A DNA stretch of 64,000 nucleotides from Luteimonas kalidii (GTDB taxonomy: Bacteria > Pseudomonadota > Gammaproteobacteria > Xanthomonadales > Xanthomonadaceae), in NCBI RefSeq assembly GCF_029887935.1, contig NZ_JARXRO010000016.1, forward strand, positions 78,281 through 142,280. The letters are read 5' to 3'. Below, in pieces: positions 39,695 to 50,693 of the stretch; position 1 is the stretch's first letter, and every line of letters begins with the position of its first letter. Under the pieces are notes generated by a model that ran no database searches, was not told the DNA's origin, and saw nothing but the letters and a program-made list of their open reading frames with translations. The translations under genes were made by a program, and so were the position numbers.

Positions 39695-39731
39695 AAAAAA
39701 GCCCGCTTGCAGTTGCCTGCCAGCGGGCTTT
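39695..39731 (-). terminator. Intrinsic terminator, minus strand
   Basis: On the minus strand AAAGCCCGCT and AGCGGGCTTT form a 10-bp stem with a 14-base loop, followed by TTTTTT. It ends the oxidoreductase transcript about 180 bases after its stop, before glnE. The rest of 39634-39910 shows no gene. Confidence 0.8.
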
Positions 39732-39910
39732 GCTCCCTCCCCCACGTCGGGTGCGGAACCATCGTGAATGATTCGTTACCCCGGTTGCACGCTGCAGCGC
39801 AAAACGATACCGGCCGGTTTACTAAGCGCGCGCCCGTGGCAGACCCGGAAGGCCGTGGATGCAAACGGTTCCAGCCGCGGCGACCCGGCATTGCAAGTCG
39901 GCTGCATCCA

Positions 39911-41542
39911 TCAGTCCGGACGCGGCCTGCGCCGCAGGTCGCGCAGGATTTCGCGCGCGGCGTTGCGTCCGGGCAGGCCGGTCACGCCGCCGCCGGGGTG
40001 CGTGCCCGAGCCGCAGAGGTAGAGGCCCGGCAACGCGCCGCGGTAGTCCGCCTGCCCGAGCAACGGGCGGGCGCTGAACATCTGGTCGGCGCCGAGCGCA
40101 CCGTGGAAGATGTCGCCGCCCACCAGGCCGAACTCGCGTTCCAGGTCCAGCGGCGAGAGCGCGCGGTAGCCGAGCACGCTGCGCGCGAAGTTCGGCGCGT
40201 ACGCATCGACCGTGTCGATCATCAGCCTGGCAACGGTGTCGCGGTGCGCGTCCCAGCCGCCGCCGACTTCGCCGCTGTCGGACAGCTCCGGGCTCACGTG
40301 CTGGCAGAACAGGCTGGCCACGTGCTGCCCCGGAGGGGCCAGCGTATCGTCGAGCGTCGAGGAGATCACCAGTTCCACGATCGGCGCGCGCGCCCATCCC
40401 GGGTTGTGCGCCTTCGACTTGGCGTCGAAGTAGGCGTTCTCGAAATACTGCAGCGACGGGCCGATCAGGATTCCGCTCTGGTGGTGCGGCTGCAGGTGGG
40501 TGCCGGGTGCGGCGCTGAAGTCCGGCAGTTCCGACAGCGCAACGTTCATGCGGAACGTGCCCGAGCCGCAGCGGTAGCGCGCGATGCGCTGCGCGGTGTC
40601 GTCGTCCAGGTGTTCGCGCGCCACCAGTCGGGTGTAGAGCAGCTTCGGGTTGAGGTTGGACACGATGGTCTTCGCGTGCAGCTCGCGGCCGTCGGCCAGC
40701 GCCACGCCGACCGCACGCCCGTCCCGCACCAGCACGCGCTCCACCGCGGCGTCGCTGTGCACGCGCACGCCGCGCGCGACGCATTCCTTCGCGATCGCCT
40801 GGGTGATCGCGCCCATCCCGCCGATCGCGTGGCCCCAGACGCCCTGCTTGCCGTTGACCTCGCCGAACACGTGGTGCAGCAGCACGTAGGCGCTGCCGGG
40901 CGTGTACGGACTGGCGAAGTTGCCGACCACCGAATCCCAGCCGAGCGCGGCCTTCAGCGGTTCGGATTCGAACCAGTGGTCGAGCAGTTCGCCTGCCGAC
41001 TTGGTGAACAGGTCGAGCAGGTCGCGTCGGGCGCGCAGGTCGAGCTGCCTGAGGCGCTTGGCCGTGTCCCACGAGGCCAGCCAGTCGGCCAGCGACAGCC
41101 GCTCGCCCAGGTTGGGCGGCGTGCGCTGCATCAGTTCGCGCAGTACCACCACCACGCGATCGAGCATGGCGTTGTAGGCGACCAGTTGTTCGCCATCGCG
41201 TGGCGACCAGGCCTGCAGCGACTCCGCGGTGTGCGCGCCACCCAGACGGAACGCGCGTCCGTCCGGCAGCGGCAGGAAGTTCGCGTACGGGCGCTCGACC
41301 ACGCGCAGGCCGTGCTCGGCCAGGCGCAGGTCGGCGATCACCTTCGGGTTGAGCAGGCTGACGGTGTAGCTCGCGGTGGAGTTGCGGAAACCGGGATGGA
41401 ACTCCTCGGTCACCGCCGCGCCGCCGACCATGCCCCGGCGCTCGAGCACCGTCACCTTCAGGCCGGCGCCGGCCAGGTAGGCGGCGCAGACCAGGCCGTT
41501 GTGGCCGCCGCCGATGATCAGGACGTCATGCTCGTCGCGCAT
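39911..41542 (-). CDS. Phytoene dehydrogenase-like FAD oxidoreductase (PYROXD2 type)
   Basis: The 543-residue flavoprotein opens with [31 protein letters not shown], an FAD-binding Rossmann motif, and ends with [28 protein letters not shown], the matching C-terminal FAD motif. This is the crtI-related branch typified by PYROXD2 rather than a true carotenoid desaturase: no phytoene synthase or other carotenoid gene is nearby. Substrate unknown. The gene is alone, with a terminator downstream. A carotenoid role cannot be excluded. Confidence 0.88.
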   Translation of the reverse strand: MRDEHDVLIIGGGHNGLVCAAYLAGAGLKVTVLERRGMVGGAAVTEEFHPGFRNSTASYTVSLLNPKVIADLRLAEHGLRVVERPYANFLPLPDGRAFRLGGAHTAESLQAWSPRDGEQLVAYNAMLDRVVVVLRELMQRTPPNLGERLSLADWLASWDTAKRLRQLDLRARRDLLDLFTKSAGELLDHWFESEPLKAALGWDSVVGNFASPYTPGSAYVLLHHVFGEVNGKQGVWGHAIGGMGAITQAIAKECVARGVRVHSDAAVERVLVRDGRAVGVALADGRELHAKTIVSNLNPKLLYTRLVAREHLDDDTAQRIARYRCGSGTFRMNVALSELPDFSAAPGTHLQPHHQSGILIGPSLQYFENAYFDAKSKAHNPGWARAPIVELVISSTLDDTLAPPGQHVASLFCQHVSPELSDSGEVGGGWDAHRDTVARLMIDTVDAYAPNFARSVLGYRALSPLDLEREFGLVGGDIFHGALGADQMFSARPLLGQADYRGALPGLYLCGSGTHPGGGVTGLPGRNAAREILRDLRRRPRPD

Positions 41543-41661
41543 CTGTCAGGGATCCCCGTGCGTGCCGCGTGCGGCGTCCGGCCATTGTAGGAGCGCGTCG
41601 TGGCGCGATGGCGCTGCGGTCGCATCACTGCCGTGCATGGGGCCTCACGCCCGCCATGCGG

Positions 41662-42777
41662 TCACGCCGCCGGCAGCAGCCGCTCCACCGCATCGGCCAG
41701 CCGCGCGGCGGCATCGGGCCGCCCCAGCGCGGCCGCGGCGTGCGCGGCCTCGGGCAGCCGCGTCGGCGATTCGAACGCCTCGCGCAACACGCGCGCCAGG
41801 GATTCCGGTGTGAGGTCGGCCTCCGGGAGGTGCCAGCCGACGCCGGCCTGCGCCAAGGTGTCGGCGTTGCGTCGCTGCTCCTCGCGCGCACCGCCGTGCG
41901 GCAGCGGCACGAAGATCGCGGGGCGACCGATGGTCAACAGGTCGGCCGCGGTGGTCGCGCCGGCGCGGGTCACCACCAGGTGCGCCTCGCGCAGGCGTTC
42001 GCCCATGTCGTCGAAGAACGCTCGCACGCGCGCGTCGATGCCGGCCTCGCGCAGCTGCGCCACCAGCGCATCGGCATCCTCGCCGCGGTACTGCAGCGAC
42101 AGGTGCAGGCGATGCCGCAGCGCCTCGGGCAGCAGCGCCAGCGCCGGCGGCACCACGCGGCCGAACACCGCCGCGCTCTGGCTGCCGCCCACCACCAGCA
42201 GTCGCAGCGGGCCGTGCGCGTCGAACGCCGGATAGTCGCCGCGCGCGTCGAGGATCGCGCGCCGCACCGGGTTGCCGGTCTCCACGATCTTCGCGGCGTC
42301 GATGCCTTCCGCTCCGGCGACCGTCGGGAACGAGGTCGCAAGCCCGTCGGCGAAGCGCAGCAGTCGCGCGTTGGCCTTGCTCAGCCGCGTCGCCTGCTCG
42401 TGCAGCAGCAATGGCAGGCCGAGACTCTTCGCCGCCAGCGCGGGCGCGAAGCTCGGGTAGCCGCCGAAGCCGACCACCAGCGCCGCGCCACGCCGCTTCA
42501 GGTCGCGCCGCGACGCGAGCACGCCGCGCAGGATCGTCAGCGCCGCCTTCGCCTTCGCCACGACACCGCCCTCGAGCGAACTCGCCGGCAGCACCACGTG
42601 TTCGATGCCCGCGAGCGCCTGCGTGTACTGCGCGCCACGGCGCTCGGTGTGGATCACCACGTCGAAGCCTCGCGCGAGCAGTTCGCGCGCCAGCGCTTCG
42701 GCCGGGAACAGGTGGCCGCCGGTGCCGCCTGCGGCGAGCGCGATCGTGCTGCGGCGGGATGAGGCGGTCGACGACAT
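41662..42777 (-). CDS. MurG-like UDP-GlcNAc:lipid-pyrophosphate glycosyltransferase
   Basis: The 371-residue GT28 protein has the MurG motifs AAGGTGGHLFPAEALA near the N-terminus, GFGGYPSFAPALAA, LLLHEQATRLSKANALL-like region, GNPVRRAIL and VVGGSQSAAVF. MurG adds GlcNAc to lipid I to make lipid II. Expected murF, ftsW or murC neighbours are absent; the gene stands alone. The wording of several motifs (GGTGGHLFPAEALA, HEQ followed by KAN) resembles alphaproteobacterial MurG more than the gammaproteobacterial form. It could be a second copy acquired by transfer, or the only copy moved out of the cluster. ATG 42777 precedes the conserved part. Confidence 0.82.
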   Translation of the reverse strand: MSSTASSRRSTIALAAGGTGGHLFPAEALARELLARGFDVVIHTERRGAQYTQALAGIEHVVLPASSLEGGVVAKAKAALTILRGVLASRRDLKRRGAALVVGFGGYPSFAPALAAKSLGLPLLLHEQATRLSKANARLLRFADGLATSFPTVAGAEGIDAAKIVETGNPVRRAILDARGDYPAFDAHGPLRLLVVGGSQSAAVFGRVVPPALALLPEALRHRLHLSLQYRGEDADALVAQLREAGIDARVRAFFDDMGERLREAHLVVTRAGATTAADLLTIGRPAIFVPLPHGGAREEQRRNADTLAQAGVGWHLPEADLTPESLARVLREAFESPTRLPEAAHAAAALGRPDAAARLADAVERLLPAA

Positions 42778-42903
42778 CGCGGGCGGGATCCGGCAGGGCG
42801 GCGGCGCACTATAGAACGTCGCCACGCGGCCCGCAGGCGGCGAAGCAGCGGTGCGTGCGTGTCGCGGACAAGCCGACGGCCACCTGCCCCACCCCGTCGA
42901 CGA

Positions 42904-43088
42904 GTGCGCGAAATGCGCACCGCGGCCGTCTCCCCGTCATGAACGCGAGCAGCGCAGCGGCTACGCGTCCGCGCGGCGTAGCGTTCGCACGACGGCGTCC
43001 GTGCGTCGCGCGACGGCGGAGGATCCGCCCGGTCGACCCTCGCGTACCTGCTTGCCGCGTCTGGCCCGGACGCATGACTTTCGTCATG
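42904..43088. promoter_or_regulatory. Three inverted repeats upstream of mdtABC
   Basis: The 438-base gap 42778-43215 contains no gene but holds GTGCGC/GCGCAC (42904-42920), GCTACGC/GCGTAGC (42960-42982) and CATGAC-TTTC-GTCATG (43073-43088). The last is the most operator-like and lies about 130 bases before mdtA, next to a weak TACCAT -10 (43110-43115). Confidence 0.4.
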
Positions 43089-43215
43089 GGGCGCTACGAA
43101 CGCGGCCTGTACCATACGGAGGCCAGTGCCGTGCCGCCGCCGGCCCGCCCCGCCCACCCGCCGAAGCGCTCCTTCCTCGCCCGACCGCGCCGCGGCCGGC
43201 CGCTTCGCATGCACC

Positions 43216-44430
43216 ATGGATGTCCGGATGAACCGCAGAGGCCTCGTCAAACCCGCCCTGATCGTCGTGGCCGCGCTCCTCGCGGGCGTGCTGCTGTGGC
43301 AGGGATTCGGCAACGGCGGCGAGGAGGCCGAGACCCGCAGCGGCCGCGGATGGGGGCCTGACGGCGAACGCCCGCCCACGCCGGTGCGCGTGTCCACCGC
43401 CACCCGCGAGCGGCTGGCGGTGGAACTCAAGGCGCTGGGCACGGTGACGCCGCTGCGGTCGGTGACGGTGCGCCCGCGCGTGGACGGGCAACTGCAGCGC
43501 GTGGTGTTCGAGGAAGGCCAGCAGGTGGAGGCCGGCGACCTGCTGGCCGAGATCGACCCCGCGCCGTTCCGCATCCAACTGGCGCAGGCGCAGGGCCAGC
43601 AGAAGCAGAACCTGGCCGAACTCGAGAACGCGCGCATCCAGCTCCAGCGCTACCTGGACCTGTCCGAAGCCGCATACGTGTCGGCGCAGGACGTGGCCAA
43701 CCTGCAGGCGCAGGTGCGCCAGCTGGAAGGGCGCCGCGAGATCGACCAGGCCCTGGTGGACGAGGCGCGGCTGCAGCTGCAGTACACCCGCATCGTCGCG
43801 CCGGTGGGCGGCCGCGTCGGCCTGCGCATGGTCGACGCCGGCAACCTGGTCGCCAGCGGCGACGAGGACGGCATCGCCAGCATCGCGCAGACGCAGCCGA
43901 TCAGCGTGCTGTTCTCGCTGCCGGAGAACGTGCTGGGATCGGTGATCGACGCGATGCGGGGCGATTCCGCGCTGCCGGTGGAGGCCTGGGACCGCGGGGA
44001 GCGCAACGTGCTCGCCCGCGGCACGCTGTCGAGTGTCGACAACCGGATCGACACCGAGACCGGCACCCTGCGCCTGCGCGCCTTGTTCGCGAACGACGAC
44101 GACGGCCTGTTCCCCAACCAGTTCGTCAACGTGCGCCTGCAGCTGGGCGACGACGAGACCCTGGTGATTCCCGATGCCGCGGTCCAGTTCGGCGGCGACG
44201 GCACCTACGTCTACGTGGTCAACGACGACAACACCGCCGCGGTACGGCCGGTGGTGCTCGGTGCGGGCAGCGGCGGCCGGGTCGCGGTGCTCGACGGCAT
44301 CGCGGCGGGCGATCGCGTGGTGCTCGAGGGCATCGACCGGCTGCGCGAAGGCGCCGAGGTCGAGGTCGTGCAGACTGACGAGGCGCCGGTCGACGACGCG
44401 CCCGCGCAGGACGACGAGCCGGCGACATGA
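43216..44430 (+). CDS. mdtA: RND efflux periplasmic adaptor (MdtA-like)
   Basis: The 404-residue membrane-fusion protein has an N-terminal anchor helix (about 10-28), a lipoyl/barrel-sandwich segment ([31 protein letters not shown]), a long alpha-hairpin (about 120-190), and the conserved [21 protein letters not shown]. It links the RND pumps to an outer-membrane channel. ATG 43216 or 43228 are both possible starts. Its stop overlaps mdtB by four bases (ATGA), starting a coupled three-gene set. A TolC-like gene is not present in the window. Confidence 0.93.
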   Translation: MDVRMNRRGLVKPALIVVAALLAGVLLWQGFGNGGEEAETRSGRGWGPDGERPPTPVRVSTATRERLAVELKALGTVTPLRSVTVRPRVDGQLQRVVFEEGQQVEAGDLLAEIDPAPFRIQLAQAQGQQKQNLAELENARIQLQRYLDLSEAAYVSAQDVANLQAQVRQLEGRREIDQALVDEARLQLQYTRIVAPVGGRVGLRMVDAGNLVASGDEDGIASIAQTQPISVLFSLPENVLGSVIDAMRGDSALPVEAWDRGERNVLARGTLSSVDNRIDTETGTLRLRALFANDDDGLFPNQFVNVRLQLGDDETLVIPDAAVQFGGDGTYVYVVNDDNTAAVRPVVLGAGSGGRVAVLDGIAAGDRVVLEGIDRLREGAEVEVVQTDEAPVDDAPAQDDEPAT

Positions 44431-47400
44431 ACCTCTCGCGCCCGTTCATCCTGCGTCCGGTGGCGACCACGCTGCTGATGCTGGCGCTGCTGCTGTCGGG
44501 CCTGTTCGCCTATCGTCTGCTGCCGGTCGCGGCGCTGCCGCAGGTCGACTACCCGACCATCCAGGTGCTGACGCTCTATCCCGGCGCCAGCCCCACTGTC
44601 ACCACCAGCGCGGTGACCGCGCCGCTGGAGCGGCGCCTGGGCCAGATCCCCGGGCTCAACCAGATGTCGTCGACCAGTTCGGGCGGCGCATCGGTGATCA
44701 CCCTGCAGTTCTCGCTCGAGATCGACCTGGGCGTGGCCGAGCAGGAGGTGCAGGCCGCGATCAACGCCGCCGGGAGTTTCCTGCCCGACGACCTGCCGAT
44801 GCCGCCGGTCTACCGCAAGGTCAATCCGGCCGACACCCCGATCCTCACCCTGGCCATCGGCTCGGCGACGATGGCGCTGCCGGAGGTCTACGACCTGGTC
44901 GACACGCGCATGGCGCAGCGCCTGTCGCAGATGCCCGGCGTCGGCCTGGTCAGCATCGCCGGCGGCCAGCGCCCGGCCGTGCGGATCCAGGTCAATCCGT
45001 CGGCGCTGGCGTCCGCCGACGTGGGCATGGACGACATCCGCGCCGCGATCTCCGCGGCCAACGTCAACATGCCCAAGGGCAGCTTCGACGGCCCGACCCG
45101 CGCGATCATGCTCGACGCCAACGACCAGATGCGCTCGGCCGAGGAATACCGGCAGCTGGTGATCAGCTGGCAGGGCGGCGCGCCGCTGCGGCTGGGCGAT
45201 GTGGCCACCATCAGCGAGGGCGCCGAGAACCGGCAGCTCGCGGCCTGGTCGGGCGAGCGGCCGGCGATCCTGCTCAACATCCAGCGCCAGCCCGGCGCGA
45301 ACGTGATCGAGGTGGTCGACGCGATCCACGAGCTGCTGCCGCAGCTGCGCGCGTCGATGCCGGCCGCGGTCGACGTCACCGTGCTCAGCGACCGCACCGA
45401 ATCGATCCGCGCCTCGATCCGCGGCGTGCAGCACGAGCTGCTGCTGGCGATCGGGCTGGTGGTGCTGGTGACCTTCGTGTTCCTGCGCACCATCCCGGCG
45501 ACCATCATCCCCAGCCTGGCGGTGCCGCTGTCGCTGGTGGCGACCTTCGGCTTCATGCTGCTGGCCGGGTTCTCGCTCAACAACCTGACCCTGATGGCGC
45601 TGACCATCGCCACCGGCTTCGTGGTCGACGATGCGATCGTGATGCTGGAGAACGTCGCCCGGCACCTCGAGGAAGGCAAGTCGCGGCTGCAGGCCGCGTT
45701 CGACGGCGCGCGCCAGATCGGCTTCACCCTGATCTCGCTCACCGTCTCGCTGATCGCGGTGCTGATCCCGCTGCTGTTCATGGGCGACGTGGTGGGACGG
45801 CTGTTCCACGAGTTCGCGATCACGCTCGCGGTGGCGATCAGCATCTCGCTGGTGGTTTCGCTGACGCTCACGCCGATGCTGTGCGCGCGCTTCCTCAAGG
45901 CCGGCCGCGACCACGGCATCGCCGAGCCCGCGAGCGGAGACAGCGACGCCGAACACCATGCCGCCGGCGCCGAAGGCGACATGTTCGACCGCGTGGTCGC
46001 GCAGTACGACCGCGCGCTGCACTGGACCCTGGCGCGGCAGCCGCTGATGCTCGGCGTCACCGTGGCCACGCTGGCGCTCACGGCCGCGCTGTACGTCGCG
46101 GTGCCGAAGGGATTCTTCCCGTCGCAGGATGCCGGCCTGATCCAGGGGATCAGCGAGGCGCCCGCCTCGATCTCGTTCCGGGCGATGGCGCAACGGCAGC
46201 AGGCGCTGGCGGCGGCGATCCTCGAGGATCCGGACGTGGCGACGCTGTCCTCGTTCATCGGCGTCGACGGCAGCAATCCCACGCTCAACACCGGGCGCTT
46301 CCTGATCGAGCTCGCGCCGCATGCCGACCGCGACGCCGGCGCGCACGCGATCATCGAACGGCTGCAGCAACGCGTCGCGCAGGTGTCCGGCATCGCCCTG
46401 TTCCTGCAACCGGTGCAGGAGCTGTCGATCGAGGATCGCGTCAGTCGCGGCCAGTACCAGTTCGCGCTGACCAGCCCCGATCATGCCGCGCTGGCGCAGT
46501 GGACGCCGCGGATGATCGAACACCTGCGCGGCAGTGGCGCGCTCGCGGACGTGTCCAGCGACCTGCAGAACGAGGGCCTGCAGGCCTGGGTCGACATCGA
46601 CCGCGATGCCGCCGCGCGCCTGGGCATCCAGGCCTCGGACGTCGCCGACGCGCTGTACGACGCCTTCGGCCAGCGCCAGATCTCCACCATCTTCACCCAG
46701 GCCAACCAGTACCGGGTGGTGCTGGAGGCCGATGCGCAGTTCCAGCTCGGGCCCGAGGCGATCGAGCGCATCTTCGTCGCCACCGCCGACGGCGGGCAGA
46801 CGCCGCTGGCGGGCATCGCCCGTGTCTCGACCCGCAACGCGCCGCTGCTGGTCAGCCACATCGGTCAGTTCCCCGCCGCGACGGTGTCGTTCAACCTCGC
46901 GCCCGGCGCCTCGCTCGGCGAGGCGGTCGAACAGATCGAGGCCGCCTCCGCGGCGATCGGGCTGCCGGCGTCGATCGAGCTGCGGCTGCAGGGCGCGGCC
47001 CAGGCCTTCCGCAACTCGCTGTCCAGCACGCTGTGGCTGATCCTGGCTGCGGTGGTGGTGATGTACATCGTGCTGGGTGTGCTGTACGAGAGTTTCATCC
47101 ACCCGGTGACGATCCTGTCCACCCTGCCCTCGGCCACGGTCGGCGCGCTGGCCGCGCTGCTGCTGAGCGGGCGCAGCCTCGACCTGATCGCGGTGATCGG
47201 CATCATCCTGCTGATCGGGCTGGTGAAGAAGAACGGCATCATGATGGTCGACTTCGCGCTCGAGGCCGAGCGCGAGCAGGGCCTGGCCCCGCGCGATGCG
47301 ATCCACCGCGCCGCGCTGCTGCGCTTCCGCCCGATCCTGATGACCACGCTCGCGGCATTGTTCGCAGCGATCCCGATGATGCTCGCGAGCGGCTCGGGCG

Positions 47401-47555
47401 CCGAGCTGCGCCAGCCGCTGGGCCTGGTGATGGTCGGCGGCCTGCTGGTGAGCCAGGTGCTGACGCTGTTCACCACGCCGGTGATCTACCTGTTCTTCGA
47501 CCGGCTGACGCGGAACCGCACGCGCGCGCCCGCCGCGGAACCGGCCGCAGGCTGA
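44427..47555 (+). CDS. mdtB: RND multidrug transporter MdtB-like
   Basis: The 1042-residue pump has the twelve-helix RND plan with two large periplasmic loops. The N-terminus [19 protein letters not shown], the helix-4 motif [15 protein letters not shown] (with the paired Asp of the proton relay) and [18 protein letters not shown] near the C-terminus are diagnostic. It is one of two non-identical pumps, as in E. coli MdtBC, which work as a heteromultimer exporting novobiocin, bile salts and other amphipathic compounds. Its start overlaps the mdtA stop and its stop overlaps the mdtC start by one base. Confidence 0.95.
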   Translation: MNLSRPFILRPVATTLLMLALLLSGLFAYRLLPVAALPQVDYPTIQVLTLYPGASPTVTTSAVTAPLERRLGQIPGLNQMSSTSSGGASVITLQFSLEIDLGVAEQEVQAAINAAGSFLPDDLPMPPVYRKVNPADTPILTLAIGSATMALPEVYDLVDTRMAQRLSQMPGVGLVSIAGGQRPAVRIQVNPSALASADVGMDDIRAAISAANVNMPKGSFDGPTRAIMLDANDQMRSAEEYRQLVISWQGGAPLRLGDVATISEGAENRQLAAWSGERPAILLNIQRQPGANVIEVVDAIHELLPQLRASMPAAVDVTVLSDRTESIRASIRGVQHELLLAIGLVVLVTFVFLRTIPATIIPSLAVPLSLVATFGFMLLAGFSLNNLTLMALTIATGFVVDDAIVMLENVARHLEEGKSRLQAAFDGARQIGFTLISLTVSLIAVLIPLLFMGDVVGRLFHEFAITLAVAISISLVVSLTLTPMLCARFLKAGRDHGIAEPASGDSDAEHHAAGAEGDMFDRVVAQYDRALHWTLARQPLMLGVTVATLALTAALYVAVPKGFFPSQDAGLIQGISEAPASISFRAMAQRQQALAAAILEDPDVATLSSFIGVDGSNPTLNTGRFLIELAPHADRDAGAHAIIERLQQRVAQVSGIALFLQPVQELSIEDRVSRGQYQFALTSPDHAALAQWTPRMIEHLRGSGALADVSSDLQNEGLQAWVDIDRDAAARLGIQASDVADALYDAFGQRQISTIFTQANQYRVVLEADAQFQLGPEAIERIFVATADGGQTPLAGIARVSTRNAPLLVSHIGQFPAATVSFNLAPGASLGEAVEQIEAASAAIGLPASIELRLQGAAQAFRNSLSSTLWLILAAVVVMYIVLGVLYESFIHPVTILSTLPSATVGALAALLLSGRSLDLIAVIGIILLIGLVKKNGIMMVDFALEAEREQGLAPRDAIHRAALLRFRPILMTTLAALFAAIPMMLASGSGAELRQPLGLVMVGGLLVSQVLTLFTTPVIYLFFDRLTRNRTRAPAAEPAAG

Positions 47556-50500
47556 TGGACACGCAGCGCGTCAACCTCTCGCGGCTGTTCATCGAGCGCC
47601 CGGTCGCGACCATCCTGCTCGCGATCGCGGTGGTGCTGGCGGGCATGCTCGCCTACCGCATGCTGCCGGTGGCGCCGCTGCCACAGATCGACTACCCGGC
47701 GATCCAGGTCAGCGCCTCGCTGCCGGGCGCCAGCCCCGAATCGATGGCCGCCACCGTGGCCACGCCGCTCGAACGCGCGCTCGGCACCATCCCCGGCATC
47801 ACCCGGATCAGTTCCACCAGCAGCCAGGGCAATGCCCGGATCGACCTTGAGTTCTCGCTCGACCGCAACGTCGACGAGGCCGCGCGCGAAGTGCAGGCGG
47901 CGATCAACGCCGCGCGCGCGCAGCTGCCCGCGGGCATGCCGGGCATGCCGCAGTACCGCAAGATCAATCCCTCGCAGGCGCCGATCCTGGCGCTGGCGCT
48001 GAGCTCGTCGACGATGACGCCGGGGCAGGTGTACGACGTCGCGTCCACCGTCATCGCGCAGAAGATCGCGCAGATCCCGGGCGTGGGCCAGGTCGAGGCC
48101 GGCGGCGCCTCGCTGCCGGCGGTGCGGGTGTCGCTCAATCCGAATGCGCTCAACCAGTCCGGGATCGCGCTGGACGAGGTCGCCGGCGCGATCCGCGACG
48201 CCAACGCGCTGCGTCCGCTCGGACATGTCGTCCGCGGCGACCGCCAGTGGCAGGTCGAGGCCGGGCTGCAGCTGCGCACCGCGGCCGAGTACCGCGACCT
48301 GGTGGTGGCCTGGCGCAACGGACGGCCGGTACGCCTGCGCGACGTCGCCGAGGTCAACGAAGGCACCGAGGACCGCTACGCCGCCGGCTTCCACAACGAC
48401 CGCGACGCGGTGCTGCTGGTGGTCAGCCGCCAGCCTGGCGCCAACATCATTCGCACGGTCGATGCCATCCACGCGCAGATGGACGGCCTGCGCGCGCTGC
48501 TGCCGCCGGACATCGACATGGCGGTGGTGATGGATCGCTCGCCGGTGATCCGCGCCACCATGACCGAGGCCGAGACCACCCTGCTGCTGGCGGTCGCGCT
48601 GGTGGTGCTGGTGGTGCTGGCGTTCCTGGGCAGCTGGCGCGCGGCGCTGGTGCCGACGCTGGCGATCCCGGTCTCGCTGTTCGGCGCGCTGGCGATCATC
48701 TGGATGCTCGGCTTCTCGCTCAATACGATGTCGCTGATGGCGCTGATCGTGGCCGCGGTGCTGGTGGTGGACGATGCGATCGTGGTGCTGGAGAACATCT
48801 CGCGCCACATCGACGCCGGCCTGTCGCCGTGGGACGCGTCGATGCGCGGCGCCGGCGAGGTCGGCACCACGTTGCTGTCGATGAACGTGGCGCTGGGCGT
48901 GGTGTTCGTGTCGATCCTGTTCCTGGATGACTTCGTCGAACGCCTGTTCCGCGAGTTCTCGCTGACCCTGGTGGCGGCGATGACGGTCTCGCTGCTGGTC
49001 TCGCTGAGCCTCACGCCCACGCTGTGCGCGCGCCTGCTCGGCCGCCACCGGCGCACCGCCGACGTGCCGAAGTGGCAGCGCATGGGCACCCATCTGTCGG
49101 ACCGGCTGCGCGGGCTGTACCTGCGTTCGCTCGGCGGCACGCTGCGGCATACCACGCTGGCGCTGGCGATCCTGCTCGGGGCGATCGTGTTCAACGCCTT
49201 CCTGTTCGCCAAGGTGCCCAAGGGCGTGGTGCCCGAGCAGGATACCGGCCAGCTGCGCGGCTTCGCCCGCGGCGACGACGGCCTCTCGTTCCAGGTGATG
49301 CAGCCGAAGATCCAGGCCTACCGCCAGTACCTGATGACCGATCCGGCGATCGCCGACATCTCCGGCTACATCGGCGGCGGGACCGGCGTGAACAACGGCT
49401 TCGTCATCATCCAGATGAACCCGCTGTCCGAGCGCGGCGTGTCCAGCCGCGAGGTGATCGACCGCCTTCGCGAAGGCCTGCCGAAGGTCCCCGGCGGCAA
49501 CCTGTGGCTGTGGGTCGACCAGGACATCCGCATCGGCGGCGGTGGCGGCGGCGACGGCAACTACGACCTGCAGCTGCTGTCCGGCGACATCGAACCGCTG
49601 CGCGAATGGACGCCGCGCATCCGCGCCGCGCTCGAAGCGCTGCCGCAGCTGGTGGACGTGGATTCGGGCGGCGACGAGGGCATGCGCCAGGTGGCGCTGG
49701 ACATCGACCGCAACGCCGCCGCGCGCCTGGGCGTAGACATGCGCACGATCGCCACGGTGCTCAACAACTCCTTCAGCCAGCGCCAGGTCGCCACCCTGTA
49801 CGACAGCCTCAACCAGTACCGCGTGGTGATGGAACTCGACCCGCGCTACACCCAGACCCCGGACACGCTCGACCAGGTGTTCGCGATCGGCGGCGACGGC
49901 CAACGCGTGCCGCTGTCGGCGTTCGCGCGCTGGGAATACGGCATGGCGCCGGACCGGATCCAGCACCGCGAGCAGTTCCTCTCCACCCGGGTGAGCTTCG
50001 CGCTGGCGCCCGGCGTGACCCTGGGCGAGGCGGTGGACGCGATCGACGCGGCGATGGCGCGGATCATGCTGCCCAACGACGTACAGGCCAAGCTGGGCGA
50101 CGAGGCGGGCAGCCTGCAGGAGATGCAGGGCCGCCAGCTGTGGCTGATCCTGGGCGCGGTGCTGGCGGTGTACCTGGTGCTCGGCGTGCTGTACGAGAGC
50201 TACATCCAGCCTCTGGCGATCCTCTCGATCCTGCCCTCGGCCGGCATCGGCGCGCTGCTGGCTCTGCTGCTGTTCGACAACACGCTCGACCTGATCTCGC
50301 TGCTCGGCCTGTTCCTGCTGGTGGGCGTGGTGATGAAGAACACCATCCTGATGGTCGACTTCGCGCTGGCCGCGCAGCGCGAACAGGGCCTGTCGGCCGA
50401 TGCCGCGATCCTGGAGGCGGCCAGGCTGCGCTTCCGCCCGATCCTGATGACCAGCCTGGCGGCCCTGCTCGGCATGCTGCCGCTGGTGCTGTCGACCGGC

Positions 50501-50692
50501 GAAGGCTGGGAAATGCGCAGGCCGCTGGGCCTGGCGATCGTCGGCGGCCTGCTGGTGAGCCAGTGGCTGACGCTGTACACCACGCCGGCCGCGTTCCTGG
50601 TGCTGGCGCGGCTGCGTGCGCGTTTCGGGCGGGCGCAGGCGGCGCCGCGGGACGCGGCGCCCGGCGGCCAGTCGCGCGACAGCGGCGCGTGA
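47555..50692 (+). CDS. mdtC: RND multidrug transporter MdtC-like
   Basis: The 1045-residue pump is the partner of MdtB-like. It has FIERPVATILLAIAVVLAG at the start, VVDDAIVVLENISRH in helix 4 and VGVVMKNTILMVDFALAAQ in helix 10. The long periplasmic loops include an uncommon Gly-rich stretch (IGGGGGGDGNYDLQLL). The ATG overlaps the mdtB stop (TGATG), so all three genes are co-translated. No outer-membrane channel follows; the complex presumably uses TolC from elsewhere. Confidence 0.95.
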   Translation: MDTQRVNLSRLFIERPVATILLAIAVVLAGMLAYRMLPVAPLPQIDYPAIQVSASLPGASPESMAATVATPLERALGTIPGITRISSTSSQGNARIDLEFSLDRNVDEAAREVQAAINAARAQLPAGMPGMPQYRKINPSQAPILALALSSSTMTPGQVYDVASTVIAQKIAQIPGVGQVEAGGASLPAVRVSLNPNALNQSGIALDEVAGAIRDANALRPLGHVVRGDRQWQVEAGLQLRTAAEYRDLVVAWRNGRPVRLRDVAEVNEGTEDRYAAGFHNDRDAVLLVVSRQPGANIIRTVDAIHAQMDGLRALLPPDIDMAVVMDRSPVIRATMTEAETTLLLAVALVVLVVLAFLGSWRAALVPTLAIPVSLFGALAIIWMLGFSLNTMSLMALIVAAVLVVDDAIVVLENISRHIDAGLSPWDASMRGAGEVGTTLLSMNVALGVVFVSILFLDDFVERLFREFSLTLVAAMTVSLLVSLSLTPTLCARLLGRHRRTADVPKWQRMGTHLSDRLRGLYLRSLGGTLRHTTLALAILLGAIVFNAFLFAKVPKGVVPEQDTGQLRGFARGDDGLSFQVMQPKIQAYRQYLMTDPAIADISGYIGGGTGVNNGFVIIQMNPLSERGVSSREVIDRLREGLPKVPGGNLWLWVDQDIRIGGGGGGDGNYDLQLLSGDIEPLREWTPRIRAALEALPQLVDVDSGGDEGMRQVALDIDRNAAARLGVDMRTIATVLNNSFSQRQVATLYDSLNQYRVVMELDPRYTQTPDTLDQVFAIGGDGQRVPLSAFARWEYGMAPDRIQHREQFLSTRVSFALAPGVTLGEAVDAIDAAMARIMLPNDVQAKLGDEAGSLQEMQGRQLWLILGAVLAVYLVLGVLYESYIQPLAILSILPSAGIGALLALLLFDNTLDLISLLGLFLLVGVVMKNTILMVDFALAAQREQGLSADAAILEAARLRFRPILMTSLAALLGMLPLVLSTGEGWEMRRPLGLAIVGGLLVSQWLTLYTTPAAFLVLARLRARFGRAQAAPRDAAPGGQSRDSGA

Positions 50693-50693
50693 G

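Noticed and set aside
35767..39696. 1309-residue open frame opposite glnE
   Set aside because: Antisense shadow of glnE in G+C-rich DNA; composition is Arg/Ala/Gln/His repeats with no domain.
43073..43088. CATGAC-TTTC-GTCATG as a site for a specific known regulator
   Set aside because: The palindrome is real, but I could not tie its sequence to any regulator with confidence; it is kept only as an unnamed inverted repeat.
44174..50692. 2172-residue open frame covering the mdtB/mdtC region
   Set aside because: It is the mdtC frame extended upstream through mdtB in the wrong phase; the first 1127 residues are low-complexity Arg/Pro/Ala sequence. Only the part from 47555 is real.
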